From NCBI GenBank assembly GCA_019694955.1, contig JAIBAX010000040.1, forward strand, positions 1-42,797: a DNA stretch of 42,797 bases. Reading direction: 5' to 3'. Each line of letters begins with the position of its first letter. The first letter of the stretch is position 1. Of this stretch, positions 33,600 through 42,056 are shown piece by piece. This DNA is from Chitinophagales bacterium. GTDB lineage: Bacteria > Bacteroidota > Bacteroidia > Chitinophagales > JADIYW01. Both the position numbers and the translations under genes were made by a program. The notes under the pieces were generated by a model. That model searched no databases and was not told the DNA's origin. It worked only from the letters and a program-made list of their open reading frames with translations.

Positions 33600-33631
33600 C
33601 TTGGAACTCCACTCCTAACTTCGTAATTTTG
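33600..33631 (+). promoter_or_regulatory. Predicted promoter of the alpha/beta hydrolase gene
   Basis: CTTG (33600-33603) is followed after 20 nt by TAATTTTG (33624-33631), the Bacteroidota -33/-7 arrangement. The same -7 sequence is used before ftsX. The predicted start is near 33638, 22 nt before the ATG. Confidence 0.55.
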
Positions 33632-33659
33632 TGTCTCTGCCAGAAGTCTTACCTAAACA

Positions 33660-34460
33660 ATGAAGAAAGGACTTTCAAAACTTTTTAAAATATTAGTCGC
33701 ACTATACATCTTATTGTGTGGATTTCTATATTTTTTCCAGGAGAAGATAATTTTCTTTCCACTACATTTGGACAAAGATTACAAGTTTAATTTTGAACAA
33801 AAGTTTAAAGAGCAGAATATAAAAACTACGGACGGAAAATTATTAAATGGGCTTTTATTTGAAGCGGATAACGCTAATGGACTTATTTTTTATCTGCATG
33901 GCAATGCAGGAAACTTAAGCTCTTGGGGAGAAGTTGCGAAAACATACACAGACTTAAACTACGATGTTTTTATAATTGATTACAGGGGTTACGGAAAAAG
34001 TGAAGGTAAAATAAGTGGACAAGACCAATTATTTGAAGATAATCAAACGGCTTACAATGAATTAAAAAAAAGGTATAACGAAGGCAGTATTATTATTTTA
34101 GGATATTCTATTGGAACAGGTCTTGCATCACAACTAGCTTCGACCAACCATCCAAAACTACTAATTTTACAAGCACCTTATTATAACTTGACAGACTTAA
34201 TGAAACAACAATTTCCATTTATTCCAACATTTATTTTAAAGTATAAATTTGCGACAAATGAATATTTAAAAAACTGTGAAATGCCCGTTGTTATTTTTCA
34301 TGGAAAAGCTGATGAAGTTATCTATCATGGCTCCTCACTAAAACTAAAAGAAGCATTTAAGAAGCAAGACACCTTAATTACGCTTAAGGGTCAAGGGCAT
34401 AATGGAATGACTGACAACGAAGAATATAAGGTAGCATTGACGAAAATACTAACGAAATAA
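33660..34460 (+). CDS. Membrane-anchored alpha/beta hydrolase (BEM46-like)
   Basis: 266 residues. One N-terminal membrane helix (~8-27) is followed by EKIIFFP, the usual start of BEM46/YfhR-like hydrolases. The oxyanion motif HGNAGN is at 80-85, DYRGYGKSEG near 107-116, and the nucleophile elbow GYSIGTG at 148-154 with S150. The acid is in HGKADEVIYH and the catalytic histidine in GQGHNGM near the C-terminus. The substrate is unknown. A DUF1398 gene follows after 12 nt, probably co-transcribed. Confidence 0.88.
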   Translation: MKKGLSKLFKILVALYILLCGFLYFFQEKIIFFPLHLDKDYKFNFEQKFKEQNIKTTDGKLLNGLLFEADNANGLIFYLHGNAGNLSSWGEVAKTYTDLNYDVFIIDYRGYGKSEGKISGQDQLFEDNQTAYNELKKRYNEGSIIILGYSIGTGLASQLASTNHPKLLILQAPYYNLTDLMKQQFPFIPTFILKYKFATNEYLKNCEMPVVIFHGKADEVIYHGSSLKLKEAFKKQDTLITLKGQGHNGMTDNEEYKVALTKILTK

Positions 34461-34472
34461 AAAGAAGAAAAA

Positions 34473-34862
34473 ATGTTTACAGTAGAACAAATTAAAGCGG
34501 CACACGGCAAAGTAAAATCAGGTGCAGACTTCCCAAAGTACATTCAGGACATTAAAAAACTGGGTGTAACTGCTTATGAAACCTTCGTAACGGACGGCCA
34601 TACCGATTATTATGGTGCGGAAGATTATAAAATTTCGACAGCAGCCAAATATGACAATTTAACAATTGCTGAAGTTTCAAACATTGTACAGCTTAAGGCT
34701 GACATCCAAGCACACCAACAAGGCAAAACGGACTATCCAACTTTCTGTAATGATTGTGCCAAATCCGGTATAGAAAAATGGAAAGTTTGTATAAAAAAAA
34801 TGACGTGCACTTATTATGATAAAGTCGGCAACGAAACTTTGGTAGAACAAATACCACAGTAA
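34473..34862 (+). CDS. DUF1398 family protein
   Basis: 129 residues, the usual length. The N-terminus FTVEQIKAAHGKVKSGADFPKYIQDIK and the middle YETFVTDGHTDYYG are the recognisable family segments. Members are small cytosolic proteins in bacteria and some phages (YbcV-like), without known function. The C-terminal part has three cysteines (C91, C94 region and C110) that could bind a metal or form disulphides. Confidence 0.85.
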   Translation: MFTVEQIKAAHGKVKSGADFPKYIQDIKKLGVTAYETFVTDGHTDYYGAEDYKISTAAKYDNLTIAEVSNIVQLKADIQAHQQGKTDYPTFCNDCAKSGIEKWKVCIKKMTCTYYDKVGNETLVEQIPQ

Positions 34863-34978
34863 TTTGTGATAAGTGGCATCTTTTGTATCCTTACCTGAAC
34901 GCTCTAAATGATAGAAATTTACAAAAAAATTATTCTACTTTGAAATGATATTATATCCTGCTATAAAGATTTAATGAG

Positions 34979-35779
34979 ATGGAATTACTTGCTATTGAAA
35001 ACATACAAATAAATCACTCCAAACTACTTGAAATAGACTGCATCATAAAGTCGATTTACAGACTAATTATTTATAGCAGAGATCACTTGGATGACGATCT
35101 TTTGGACATCTATTTAAGCGAGGTTAACCAGCTGAAAGAATTGTTGAGTATAAAAAATGCTCAAATGGAAGCCCAAAATGAAGAAGAGGCTAAAGAGTAC
35201 CTAAAAAATTTAAAAATTTCCCTCGATTTTGTAATTGAAGAAATTGTTGCACACAATAATTTTGAAAAAGAAATCCAATTATTTCAACTTCTCCGCTTAA
35301 TTTCTCCCGAAACCAATGCTATCCACCCAAACCGTTACAGACAAACGACTGTACAAGTTGGTGCACATATTTGCCCTGAACCTGCAAGGGTTCCACAATT
35401 GGTTTCAGAATTATTTTATGCCATACGTTCAATTTCTAACCCTATAATTCGTGCCATTTACTTTCACCATGAGCTAATTAGGATTCATCCCTTTGTTGAT
35501 GGAAATGGAAGGGTAACAAGAATTGCAAAAAACTGGATGTTGATGTATGATTTGTACCCTCCCATATTCATCAATGACGCTCCACAGAAAAAGGTATACA
35601 TCCAGACGCTTGGTAATAGCTTTAAAGCGCTTTTAAAACACCCAAATAAATGGAATGACTATACAGCGCTGTTCTTTGAACAAGAACTTGACCGCCTTCT
35701 TGTCAATTCGCAATTATTGTATGAAAGCATCAACCTCATCGGGAGGGCTAGAAAAAATAAACAAATACACACTCCATGA
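34979..35779 (+). CDS. Fic domain AMPylating-type protein
   Basis: 266 residues. The Fic active-site motif HPFVDGNGRVTR is at 170-181, complete with the catalytic histidine, the acidic metal residue D174 and the phosphate-binding GNGR. A helical N-terminal part (~1-105) and the segment NRYRQTTVQVGAH (~118-130), the usual flap, come before it. Fic enzymes transfer AMP or other nucleotides to hydroxyl groups on proteins. I see no clear (S/T)xxxE(G/N) inhibitory motif in the N-terminal helix. The gene overlaps the next one by 4 nt. Confidence 0.92.
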   Translation: MELLAIENIQINHSKLLEIDCIIKSIYRLIIYSRDHLDDDLLDIYLSEVNQLKELLSIKNAQMEAQNEEEAKEYLKNLKISLDFVIEEIVAHNNFEKEIQLFQLLRLISPETNAIHPNRYRQTTVQVGAHICPEPARVPQLVSELFYAIRSISNPIIRAIYFHHELIRIHPFVDGNGRVTRIAKNWMLMYDLYPPIFINDAPQKKVYIQTLGNSFKALLKHPNKWNDYTALFFEQELDRLLVNSQLLYESINLIGRARKNKQIHTP

Positions 35780-36513
35780 AAGCATTCCATATTCAAACCT
35801 TTGCCATAACATTGATATTACTTTGCTTTTGTACAAGCACAAGTTCTGCAAAGACTTTTGACCTTGGCAGTTGGAATATCCTGAATATAAAGTATAATTT
35901 CAACGAAAAATGGAGTGTTTTTGGAGAGGCACAATTGCGTTCATTAAAGTTTTATAACCACTTCCACTATTACGAATATAAAGTGGGTGCCAACTATAAA
36001 GTTCATAAAAATGTTACACTCACTTTAGGTGTTGGTAGTTATCAAACATACAAGGAAGGCGGAAACTTTGTTACACCAAAAAATAATGAAGAATGGAGGC
36101 TTTGGCCGCAGGCTATCCTTCATCAATCAATAGGTAAATTAAAAATTGAACAACGTTATCGGGCGGAGTTTAGATTTACAAGCAATGGCTACCGCAACCG
36201 TTTTCGATATAGGCTAGGGCTTTCTTATCCATTTGGCAAGGAACGAAATGCATATAAACCGTTTCAAGTTAGCGCTAGTAATGAAATTTTCTTCTCCAAC
36301 AAAGAACCCTATTTTGAGCGCAACAGGCTACTACTCGCATTTAATTACAAACCTTCAAAAACGACAACCTTACAAGTAGGTTATTTACATCAATTTGATT
36401 ATAAAATCAATGACGAAACAGGTCGTGATTTTTTTCAAATGGGATGTTTTATTGATTTATTCAGGAAGAAATCACCGGATGTCCCTGTCAATATTGACAT
36501 TAATGACAATTAA
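35776..36513 (+). CDS. DUF2490-like outer-membrane beta-barrel protein
   Basis: 245 residues. A signal peptide ends near SSAK. The remainder alternates polar and aromatic residues in beta strands (WSVFGEAQLRSLKFY, YEYKVGANYKVH, LTLGVGSYQTY, IEQRYRAEFRF, NRLLLAFNYKPS, TLQVGYLHQFDYK), typical of DUF2490 barrels. It starts inside the end of the Fic gene (ATGA overlap), so the two are translated together. A barrel paired with a Fic enzyme is unusual; the two functions may or may not be related. Confidence 0.82.
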   Translation: MKAFHIQTFAITLILLCFCTSTSSAKTFDLGSWNILNIKYNFNEKWSVFGEAQLRSLKFYNHFHYYEYKVGANYKVHKNVTLTLGVGSYQTYKEGGNFVTPKNNEEWRLWPQAILHQSIGKLKIEQRYRAEFRFTSNGYRNRFRYRLGLSYPFGKERNAYKPFQVSASNEIFFSNKEPYFERNRLLLAFNYKPSKTTTLQVGYLHQFDYKINDETGRDFFQMGCFIDLFRKKSPDVPVNIDINDN

Positions 36514-36710
36514 AATTAAACTCCAAACGCAATGATAATATATATAGAACAAATTAGAAACTGTAAACAATGCTACAATGATTGAAAAAATTCAAAAATA
36601 AAAAAACAGGTGCGCAATTGTTACCAAATATAATTTGCATCTTTAAATTTTCCAATAAGAGAAACTATAAAAATTCAGCAATATAATTTGTAGAATGATA
36701 ATTCAATTTC

Positions 36711-37502
36711 ATGTGTAAAATGACTAAAATTGACAAAACATATAAACAATCAATTAACGAAATCAGTTCAATCCGGGATAACGCTGTTAAAGAGGTGAAA
36801 TGGATATCAATATTTATATATGTAGCAATCATTATGATTGCCTTTATATACTGTGACACTACTACTAAAAACAGTCGGAGTAAAACATTTCAGGCAAAAG
36901 ATAATTTCAGATACACACATGTGAAAGGTCCATTTTATACCGACAAATTTGGTACTTTATTTGAGAAAAAGCAATATGCAGTAGCTGGAAAGGGGGAAAC
37001 CTTTGACGCTCAAATCTACTACGATAGCATTGTAATCTTAAAAATCGGTGACTCAATTATAGAAAAACCACTCGCTGGTGTACTCGATATTGCGACGTTT
37101 ACTGAATTGGAGTGTGATAATGGAACATTGTTTTCAAAAGATAAAAATCATGTTTACTATTCTATTGTAAGTTCGGGTGGAAGTGACCGGGTAATAGTCA
37201 ATGAAGCAAACCCTAATGCCTTTAAACCTTTATCAGATTATCAGTATGGAATGGATGATAATCACATATTTTACCAGTCTAAGATGATACGTGGCTTGGA
37301 TATTAAAAAGCATGAAATCCTCTATTCTCTTGATAAAACTGATCCTTTTATCGACTATATTAAAGATGATAAAATTGTTTTCTATAATGGCGATACCGTT
37401 TTCGGAGCGGACGCTAAAACCTTTAAATTAGTAGAAGGTCAAAAATGGCTTGCAGAAGATAAAAACTTCAAATATGCATGCTGCGGGCAGCGATTTGAAT
37501 AA
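36711..37502 (+). CDS. DKNYY-repeat protein with N-terminal membrane anchor
   Basis: 263 residues. A membrane helix (~29-45, WISIFIYVAIIMIAFIYC) follows a short cytoplasmic start. The rest contains DKNYY-type repeats: SKDKNHVYYS, GMDDNHIFYQSKMIRGLD, IKDDKIVFYNGDTVFGADAKTF and AEDKNFKYACCGQRFE. The DKNYY family is common in Bacteroidota and Fusobacteria and has no known role. The upstream 197 bp have no clear promoter. Confidence 0.85.
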   Translation: MCKMTKIDKTYKQSINEISSIRDNAVKEVKWISIFIYVAIIMIAFIYCDTTTKNSRSKTFQAKDNFRYTHVKGPFYTDKFGTLFEKKQYAVAGKGETFDAQIYYDSIVILKIGDSIIEKPLAGVLDIATFTELECDNGTLFSKDKNHVYYSIVSSGGSDRVIVNEANPNAFKPLSDYQYGMDDNHIFYQSKMIRGLDIKKHEILYSLDKTDPFIDYIKDDKIVFYNGDTVFGADAKTFKLVEGQKWLAEDKNFKYACCGQRFE

Positions 37503-37504
37503 AA

Positions 37505-38314
37505 CTAAGCAATAGCATTATGCTCTGAAACATAAAACCTAAACAAGAAAAATAGCGCTGTCGCATCCAATATATGCCAAATGCCATGTCCTTGCACCAG
37601 AGAGGATGGATCGCAAAGTGGTGCGCCAGTTTGGGAAAGATTCCAAATAGTTAATGCACTAAGTATAGATACAATCGCTAATAAGCCATATTTTTTCTCA
37701 TAATTTCCCTTTCTAATAAATACCAACCACCCCTCCATGCAAGATGCCAACAGCACAAATAATGCAAATATGCCATTGCCGGAGAAATGTACAAATGGTA
37801 AAGGAAGATTCAGGAAATGAGCGATTAGGCACAACACCATCGCACTACCAAATGTACCTAAAAACAAAGGTATTCCAAGTGAGAACAGTCGTTTAATGGC
37901 ATATGCCATCATAAACGATGCAATCAAATACATGGACAGCATATCGAAGAATCCACCTACGGTTGTCATAGTAGCATGCATTGCCATTGAGCCGGGACAT
38001 AACAACACCATAAATACACAAATAAATGTGCTGTAGAATATGGATCGTGTTATGGGATTTACATTTGCTGCATACTTCCCTTTGAAAATCTGCCATGCAG
38101 CAGATAATCCTGCTAACATAAATGCTAGATTACTCCAAGTATTCACGGGTTGTTTAATCAGTCCCTTATGTGTTGCTTCGCAAAAAACATCAGCAGTACC
38201 ATCAAAGGAACCGAACCATTGTTTCTTCAAGGCAAGAAAAAACAGCAGCATGCTGAAACAAGCTGAAACAATAGTCGTCAGTAAAACACTTTTGCGTTGT
38301 CTAGCATTCATCAA
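37505..38314 (-). CDS. Alkaline ceramidase-like (CREST family) membrane hydrolase
   Basis: 269 residues with about seven hydrophobic helices. Metal-site motifs of the CREST/ceramidase superfamily are visible: FCEA...QPVNTWSNLAFML near the start, PGSMAMHATMTTVGGFFDMLSMYL in the middle, and QGHGIWHILDATAL at the end, supplying Glu, Ser, Asp and His residues. Relatives cut ceramides or other lipid amides or are receptors; bacterial members are poorly studied. Bacteroidota make sphingolipids, so a ceramide substrate is plausible but not shown. It starts 12 nt after the GMC oxidoreductase stop and should be in the same transcript. Confidence 0.8.
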   Translation of the reverse strand: MMNARQRKSVLLTTIVSACFSMLLFFLALKKQWFGSFDGTADVFCEATHKGLIKQPVNTWSNLAFMLAGLSAAWQIFKGKYAANVNPITRSIFYSTFICVFMVLLCPGSMAMHATMTTVGGFFDMLSMYLIASFMMAYAIKRLFSLGIPLFLGTFGSAMVLCLIAHFLNLPLPFVHFSGNGIFALFVLLASCMEGWLVFIRKGNYEKKYGLLAIVSILSALTIWNLSQTGAPLCDPSSLVQGHGIWHILDATALFFLFRFYVSEHNAIA

Positions 38315-38326
38315 TACGCCATAAGG

Positions 38327-39916
38327 TTATGCGAAGTCATACTTGACGATATTTTCCATACAACGTTCAGCAATGGCTGCAATGGTAAGTGCCGGATTAC
38401 AACCACCGGATTCGCCCGGTATCATGGAACCATCCAAAACGTATAAGTTCCTATATCCGTTCACTCTGCCATACATATCGCTGGCTTTGCCTAAGACAAC
38501 GCCACCAAGTGGGTGGTAGGTAAAATTATTCGATATGCCTCCGGGGAAGGTTTGTCCATCAATTTCTCCACCATTGGCATCGATGATTCTATTTAAGAAA
38601 AATCTCATAGATTCAACAGATTGCTGTGTTGCAGTTGGTGACAGTTTAAAGTCAGCCTTCGTCATAGAAGCATCAAAGTCGAAATAACCTCGGCTTTCGT
38701 TTTGTGTAACTGCCAATGCCAATAATCGCTTCAATTCGATACCCATTGGAAAGGGTGCTTGTTCTACTAATACTTTCCCATAAGGATTATCCCGTTGCAA
38801 ATATCCAGAAATTGGAACGGTGCCTTGATCTGCTCCAACTTCCTCATTTACTTTCCTCATAGCCATGGCATTCCCATTAAAACCTACGTCTTTGCCAACT
38901 TCGGCACTCATATCCGGCAGATAGCCTAGGTTTCTTGACTTCACTAATATTTCATTGGTACCGACAACACCTGCATTGACGAATAGATATTTACAGGTAT
39001 AAGTTACCGTTTTCACCACCTCTCCTTTGGTATTAATTTTTTGGGCTACTACTTCAAATCGGCCATCACTTAAAACCTTAATGACGTCAACTTTGGTAAG
39101 CGTTTCTATTTTCAAATTGCCTGTTCCAAGTGCTTGAGCAATATAATTCCTATCAACACTATTTTTGGCGCCATTGTTTACACCATATAGCAAATCAGAA
39201 CTGGTAATTGCCCTTTTAGCATTCCCTTCTATCTCTGCTTTTATGGTAAAAAAGTTAACGCCGGCATTGAGGTACACTCTTTCCATACCAGCTTTATCAC
39301 AATGTTCAAAGCCTACTCTGGCGTATTGATAATATTTAGAATTTAGCACTTCTTGTGGTGCTACGGATGTTTTAATGACAGAACGCACCAATGGATACCA
39401 TTTCTCATGTAGTTCTGCATAAGGAATATCTGGCAATACTCTGTGAAGGATATCTTCCTGTGCTTGCGGCAACATGGCACCATAAACAACAGAGCCGCCA
39501 CCAAGGCATGTTCCCCTGTACATGCGCATATTCTCGTAGTCAACTCTATCTAAAACACCTACATATTTTCCTGTATTCCATGATAGTTTAGGCCCCAGCG
39601 GCAGGATGGTTTCCGTACGCAGCCATGTAGATCTACCATCAGGTTTTAAAGTAGTGCAAAACACATCTTTATTACCGGCAATATCCCATTGCTTACCCAT
39701 TTCCAGCAACAATGTAGGAATACCTTGTTCCGTTAAACGCAAGGAAGAAACGGCACCCCCAAAGCCGGAGCCTATAACAATAGCTTCAGTCTCCCAACCA
39801 TTGGCAATTGCGTCTTCTTTTTTACAGCCCGGCAACATAATCGTTGAACTTCCTAGAACAGCGGCAGTACTTAAAGCACTCAAGCCTAAAAAGCGTCTTC
39901 TTTCCATTTTTTGCAT
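38327..39916 (-). CDS. GMC-family oxidoreductase, cholesterol oxidase-like
   Basis: 529 residues (or 526 from the second ATG, which starts MERRRFLG). The N-terminus carries a Tat-like ERRRFLG motif and a possible lipobox LPGC (C31). The FAD Rossmann motif GSGFGG is at 49-54. GTCLGGGSVVYGAML follows in the middle. The catalytic pair is H468 in HPLGG and N507 in GCNPALTI. The family oxidises sterols, alcohols or sugars using FAD. The neighbouring ceramidase-like gene makes a lipid or sterol alcohol a reasonable guess for the substrate. Confidence 0.9.
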   Translation of the reverse strand: MQKMERRRFLGLSALSTAAVLGSSTIMLPGCKKEDAIANGWETEAIVIGSGFGGAVSSLRLTEQGIPTLLLEMGKQWDIAGNKDVFCTTLKPDGRSTWLRTETILPLGPKLSWNTGKYVGVLDRVDYENMRMYRGTCLGGGSVVYGAMLPQAQEDILHRVLPDIPYAELHEKWYPLVRSVIKTSVAPQEVLNSKYYQYARVGFEHCDKAGMERVYLNAGVNFFTIKAEIEGNAKRAITSSDLLYGVNNGAKNSVDRNYIAQALGTGNLKIETLTKVDVIKVLSDGRFEVVAQKINTKGEVVKTVTYTCKYLFVNAGVVGTNEILVKSRNLGYLPDMSAEVGKDVGFNGNAMAMRKVNEEVGADQGTVPISGYLQRDNPYGKVLVEQAPFPMGIELKRLLALAVTQNESRGYFDFDASMTKADFKLSPTATQQSVESMRFFLNRIIDANGGEIDGQTFPGGISNNFTYHPLGGVVLGKASDMYGRVNGYRNLYVLDGSMIPGESGGCNPALTIAAIAERCMENIVKYDFA

Positions 39917-40200
39917 GATGTCCCTTTTTTTAATTATTCAAAGTGTTTTTCTATCACCAAATATAGGTAATTATTTTTGTAGATGCAAGAAAAAAGATGG
40001 ATATTTTCAAGGAGAACCTTTAAAACCTTATTTAATACAAAATGAAATGAATGTTTTTTTGTCCATGGTCAACTGACAACAGACCACCGTTGCCTCTCCA
40101 TTCAATTGCTGAATCCAGACGTGTTGACTCAAATAGATATATTACTGAAAAAAAAAGAGTTTAATAAAGTATTCAAAGTGCAGTCCTCTTAAAAAAAGAA

Positions 40201-40297
40201 AGGCAAGTTACTTACATCGCGCCGCTACAACCACCGACCTTTGCTGCCTTCCGACCCTGGAGGATTAAGTAGGAGCTGGCCGTATAAGACTTGCCCG
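40201..40297 (-). ncRNA. ffs: Signal recognition particle RNA (4.5S type)
   Basis: On the minus strand the domain IV core reads CCAGGGTCGGAAGGCAGCAA (plus 40240-40259), with the GGAAG tetraloop and AGCA bulge bound by Ffh. Terminal GGGCAAGT (40290-40296 side) pairs with ACTTGCCT (40201-40208 side), giving a closed hairpin of ~97 nt, the size of small bacterial SRP RNA. Ends are set by this pairing and may be off by a few nt. Confidence 0.93.
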
Positions 40298-40365
40298 ACA
40301 CAAAAGTACAAAAAATTACGTTTCTTCAAAGTGCTTAACAATCATTTCACATTAAAATGGCGAAT

Positions 40366-40412
40366 TATCTTTGCCTCCTATCCAAAAAAAAAGCTTTGTT
40401 TTCTTACATTTG
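40366..40412 (+). promoter_or_regulatory. Two candidate -7 boxes before the acyl-CoA carboxylase gene
   Basis: TATCTTTG (40366-40373) and TACATTTG (40405-40412) both fit TAnnTTTG. The first would start transcription near 40380; the second near 40419, only a few nt before the likely ATG. Either rules out the far-upstream ATG at 40371 as the main start. Confidence 0.45.
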
Positions 40413-40424
40413 GGCAACAAAATA

Positions 40425-42056
40425 ATGGGGATGACACAAAACATGGATTTTAACTTGAATGAAGACCAAATGAAACTCGCCGTCGATGATTTAAAAGCCA
40501 AGCTAAAGAAGGTTTACTTGGGTGGCGGAGAAAAAAAAATACAAGCGCAGCACGATCAGGGTAAGCTCTCAGCACGGGAGCGCATCGCCTATTTACTCGA
40601 TGAAAAGAGCCCTACCCTAGAGATAGGCGCACTAACCGGCGACGGTATGTATAAAGAACATGGAGGTTGTCCGAGTGGCGGAGTGGTTGTAGTCATAGGT
40701 TATGTCTCTAAACGATTATGTATGATCGTTGCGAACGATGCTACTGTAAAAGCTGGTGCATGGTTTCCCATTACCGGAAAAAAGAATTTGAGGGCACAGG
40801 AAATCGCCATGGAGAACAATCTTCCTATTATTTATTTGGTGGATAGTGCCGGTGTCTATTTGCCGATGCAAGATGAGATATTTCCCGACAAGGAAAATTT
40901 CGGTAGAATATTTCGAAACAATGCGATCATGTCATCGCGCGGCATCCCACAGATTGCAGCTATCATGGGTAGTTGTGTTGCAGGTGGCGCTTATTTACCG
41001 ATTATGTCTGATGAATCTTTAATCGTTGAAGGAACAGGCTCAATATTTCTAGCGGGACCCTATCTGGTTAAAGCGGCCATCGGCGAAAATATTGACAAAG
41101 AAACATTGGGTGGGGCAGAAACACAAACTGCTTTGTCGGGCGTTTGCGACTATATGATGAAGGACGATAAATCTTGTTTGGATAAGATCAAGAAACTCAT
41201 GGATAAAATTGGCCATTTTGAAAAGGCAGGATTTAGTCGTGAAAAACCCGCCCTTCCCGGTCTGCCGGAGAAAGACATTTATGGCATCGTCTCTACGGCA
41301 AAGCCTTACAATACAATGGATGTCATTCACCGATTAGTAGATAAATCCGAGTTTGAAGAATATAAAGAAAGTTATGGGCAATCTATTATATGCGGGTATG
41401 CACGTATCGACGGTTGGGCAGTAGGTATTGTTGCCAATCAACGCATGGTTAAAAAGAGCAAAAAAGGCGAAATGCAATTCGGCGGTGTCATTTACTCAGA
41501 CTCTGCTGATAAAGCCGCCCGATTTATCATGCTGTGTAATCAGAAAAAAATTCCTTTGGTATTCTTACAAGATGTAACCGGGTTCATGGTCGGCAGCCGA
41601 TCAGAGCATGGCGGTATCATTAAAGATGGTGCAAAATTGGTAAATGCGGTTTCCAATAGCACTGTGCCAAAATTCACTATCGTTATGGGCAACTCCTATG
41701 GCGCAGGGAATTATGCTATGTGTGGAAAAGCATATGATCCCAGATTGATAGTTGCATGGCCAACAGCAAAAATTGCTGTAATGGGTGGTGAGCAAGCCGC
41801 CAAAACACTCATGCAAATTCAGGTTGCCGGCATGGAAGCAAAAGGCGAGGTATTGGATGAAGAGAAAAAACAGGCACTTTTCGACAAAATCAAACAACAT
41901 TATGACGAAACAACTTCTCCTTATTATGCTGCAGCCAGACTTTGGGTGGATGCTATCATCGACCCGCTAGAAACGCGAAAATGGATTTCTCTTGGTATAG
42001 AAGCTGCGGAAAATGCTCCCGTTGCCAAGTTTAATGTCGGTGTCATGCAAACCTGA
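40425..42056 (+). CDS. Acyl-CoA carboxylase, carboxyltransferase (beta) subunit
   Basis: 543 residues from the ATG at 40425; ATGs at 40431 and 40443 are also possible, and the 40371 start falls on the promoter. The crotonase-like carboxyltransferase domains contain KLSARERIAYLLD, YKEHGGCPSGGVVVVIG, MGSCVAGGAYLPIMSDES, PLVFLQDVTGFMVG, GNSYGAGNYAMCGKAYDPR and AVMGGEQAAKTL. These fit methylcrotonyl-CoA or related acyl-CoA carboxylase beta subunits (MccB-like) better than AccD. The enzyme moves CO2 from biotin to the acyl-CoA in leucine or odd-chain acid breakdown. No biotin subunit gene is in the window. Confidence 0.92.
   Translation: MGMTQNMDFNLNEDQMKLAVDDLKAKLKKVYLGGGEKKIQAQHDQGKLSARERIAYLLDEKSPTLEIGALTGDGMYKEHGGCPSGGVVVVIGYVSKRLCMIVANDATVKAGAWFPITGKKNLRAQEIAMENNLPIIYLVDSAGVYLPMQDEIFPDKENFGRIFRNNAIMSSRGIPQIAAIMGSCVAGGAYLPIMSDESLIVEGTGSIFLAGPYLVKAAIGENIDKETLGGAETQTALSGVCDYMMKDDKSCLDKIKKLMDKIGHFEKAGFSREKPALPGLPEKDIYGIVSTAKPYNTMDVIHRLVDKSEFEEYKESYGQSIICGYARIDGWAVGIVANQRMVKKSKKGEMQFGGVIYSDSADKAARFIMLCNQKKIPLVFLQDVTGFMVGSRSEHGGIIKDGAKLVNAVSNSTVPKFTIVMGNSYGAGNYAMCGKAYDPRLIVAWPTAKIAVMGGEQAAKTLMQIQVAGMEAKGEVLDEEKKQALFDKIKQHYDETTSPYYAAARLWVDAIIDPLETRKWISLGIEAAENAPVAKFNVGVMQT

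Larger units (their letters stand above)
39917..40424. other. Intergenic region holding the SRP RNA gene and carboxylase promoter
   Basis: No protein gene. The SRP RNA is at 40201-40297 on the minus strand. The rest is A+T-rich spacer. Candidate -7 boxes facing the carboxylase gene are at 40366-40373 and 40405-40412. Confidence 0.7.
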
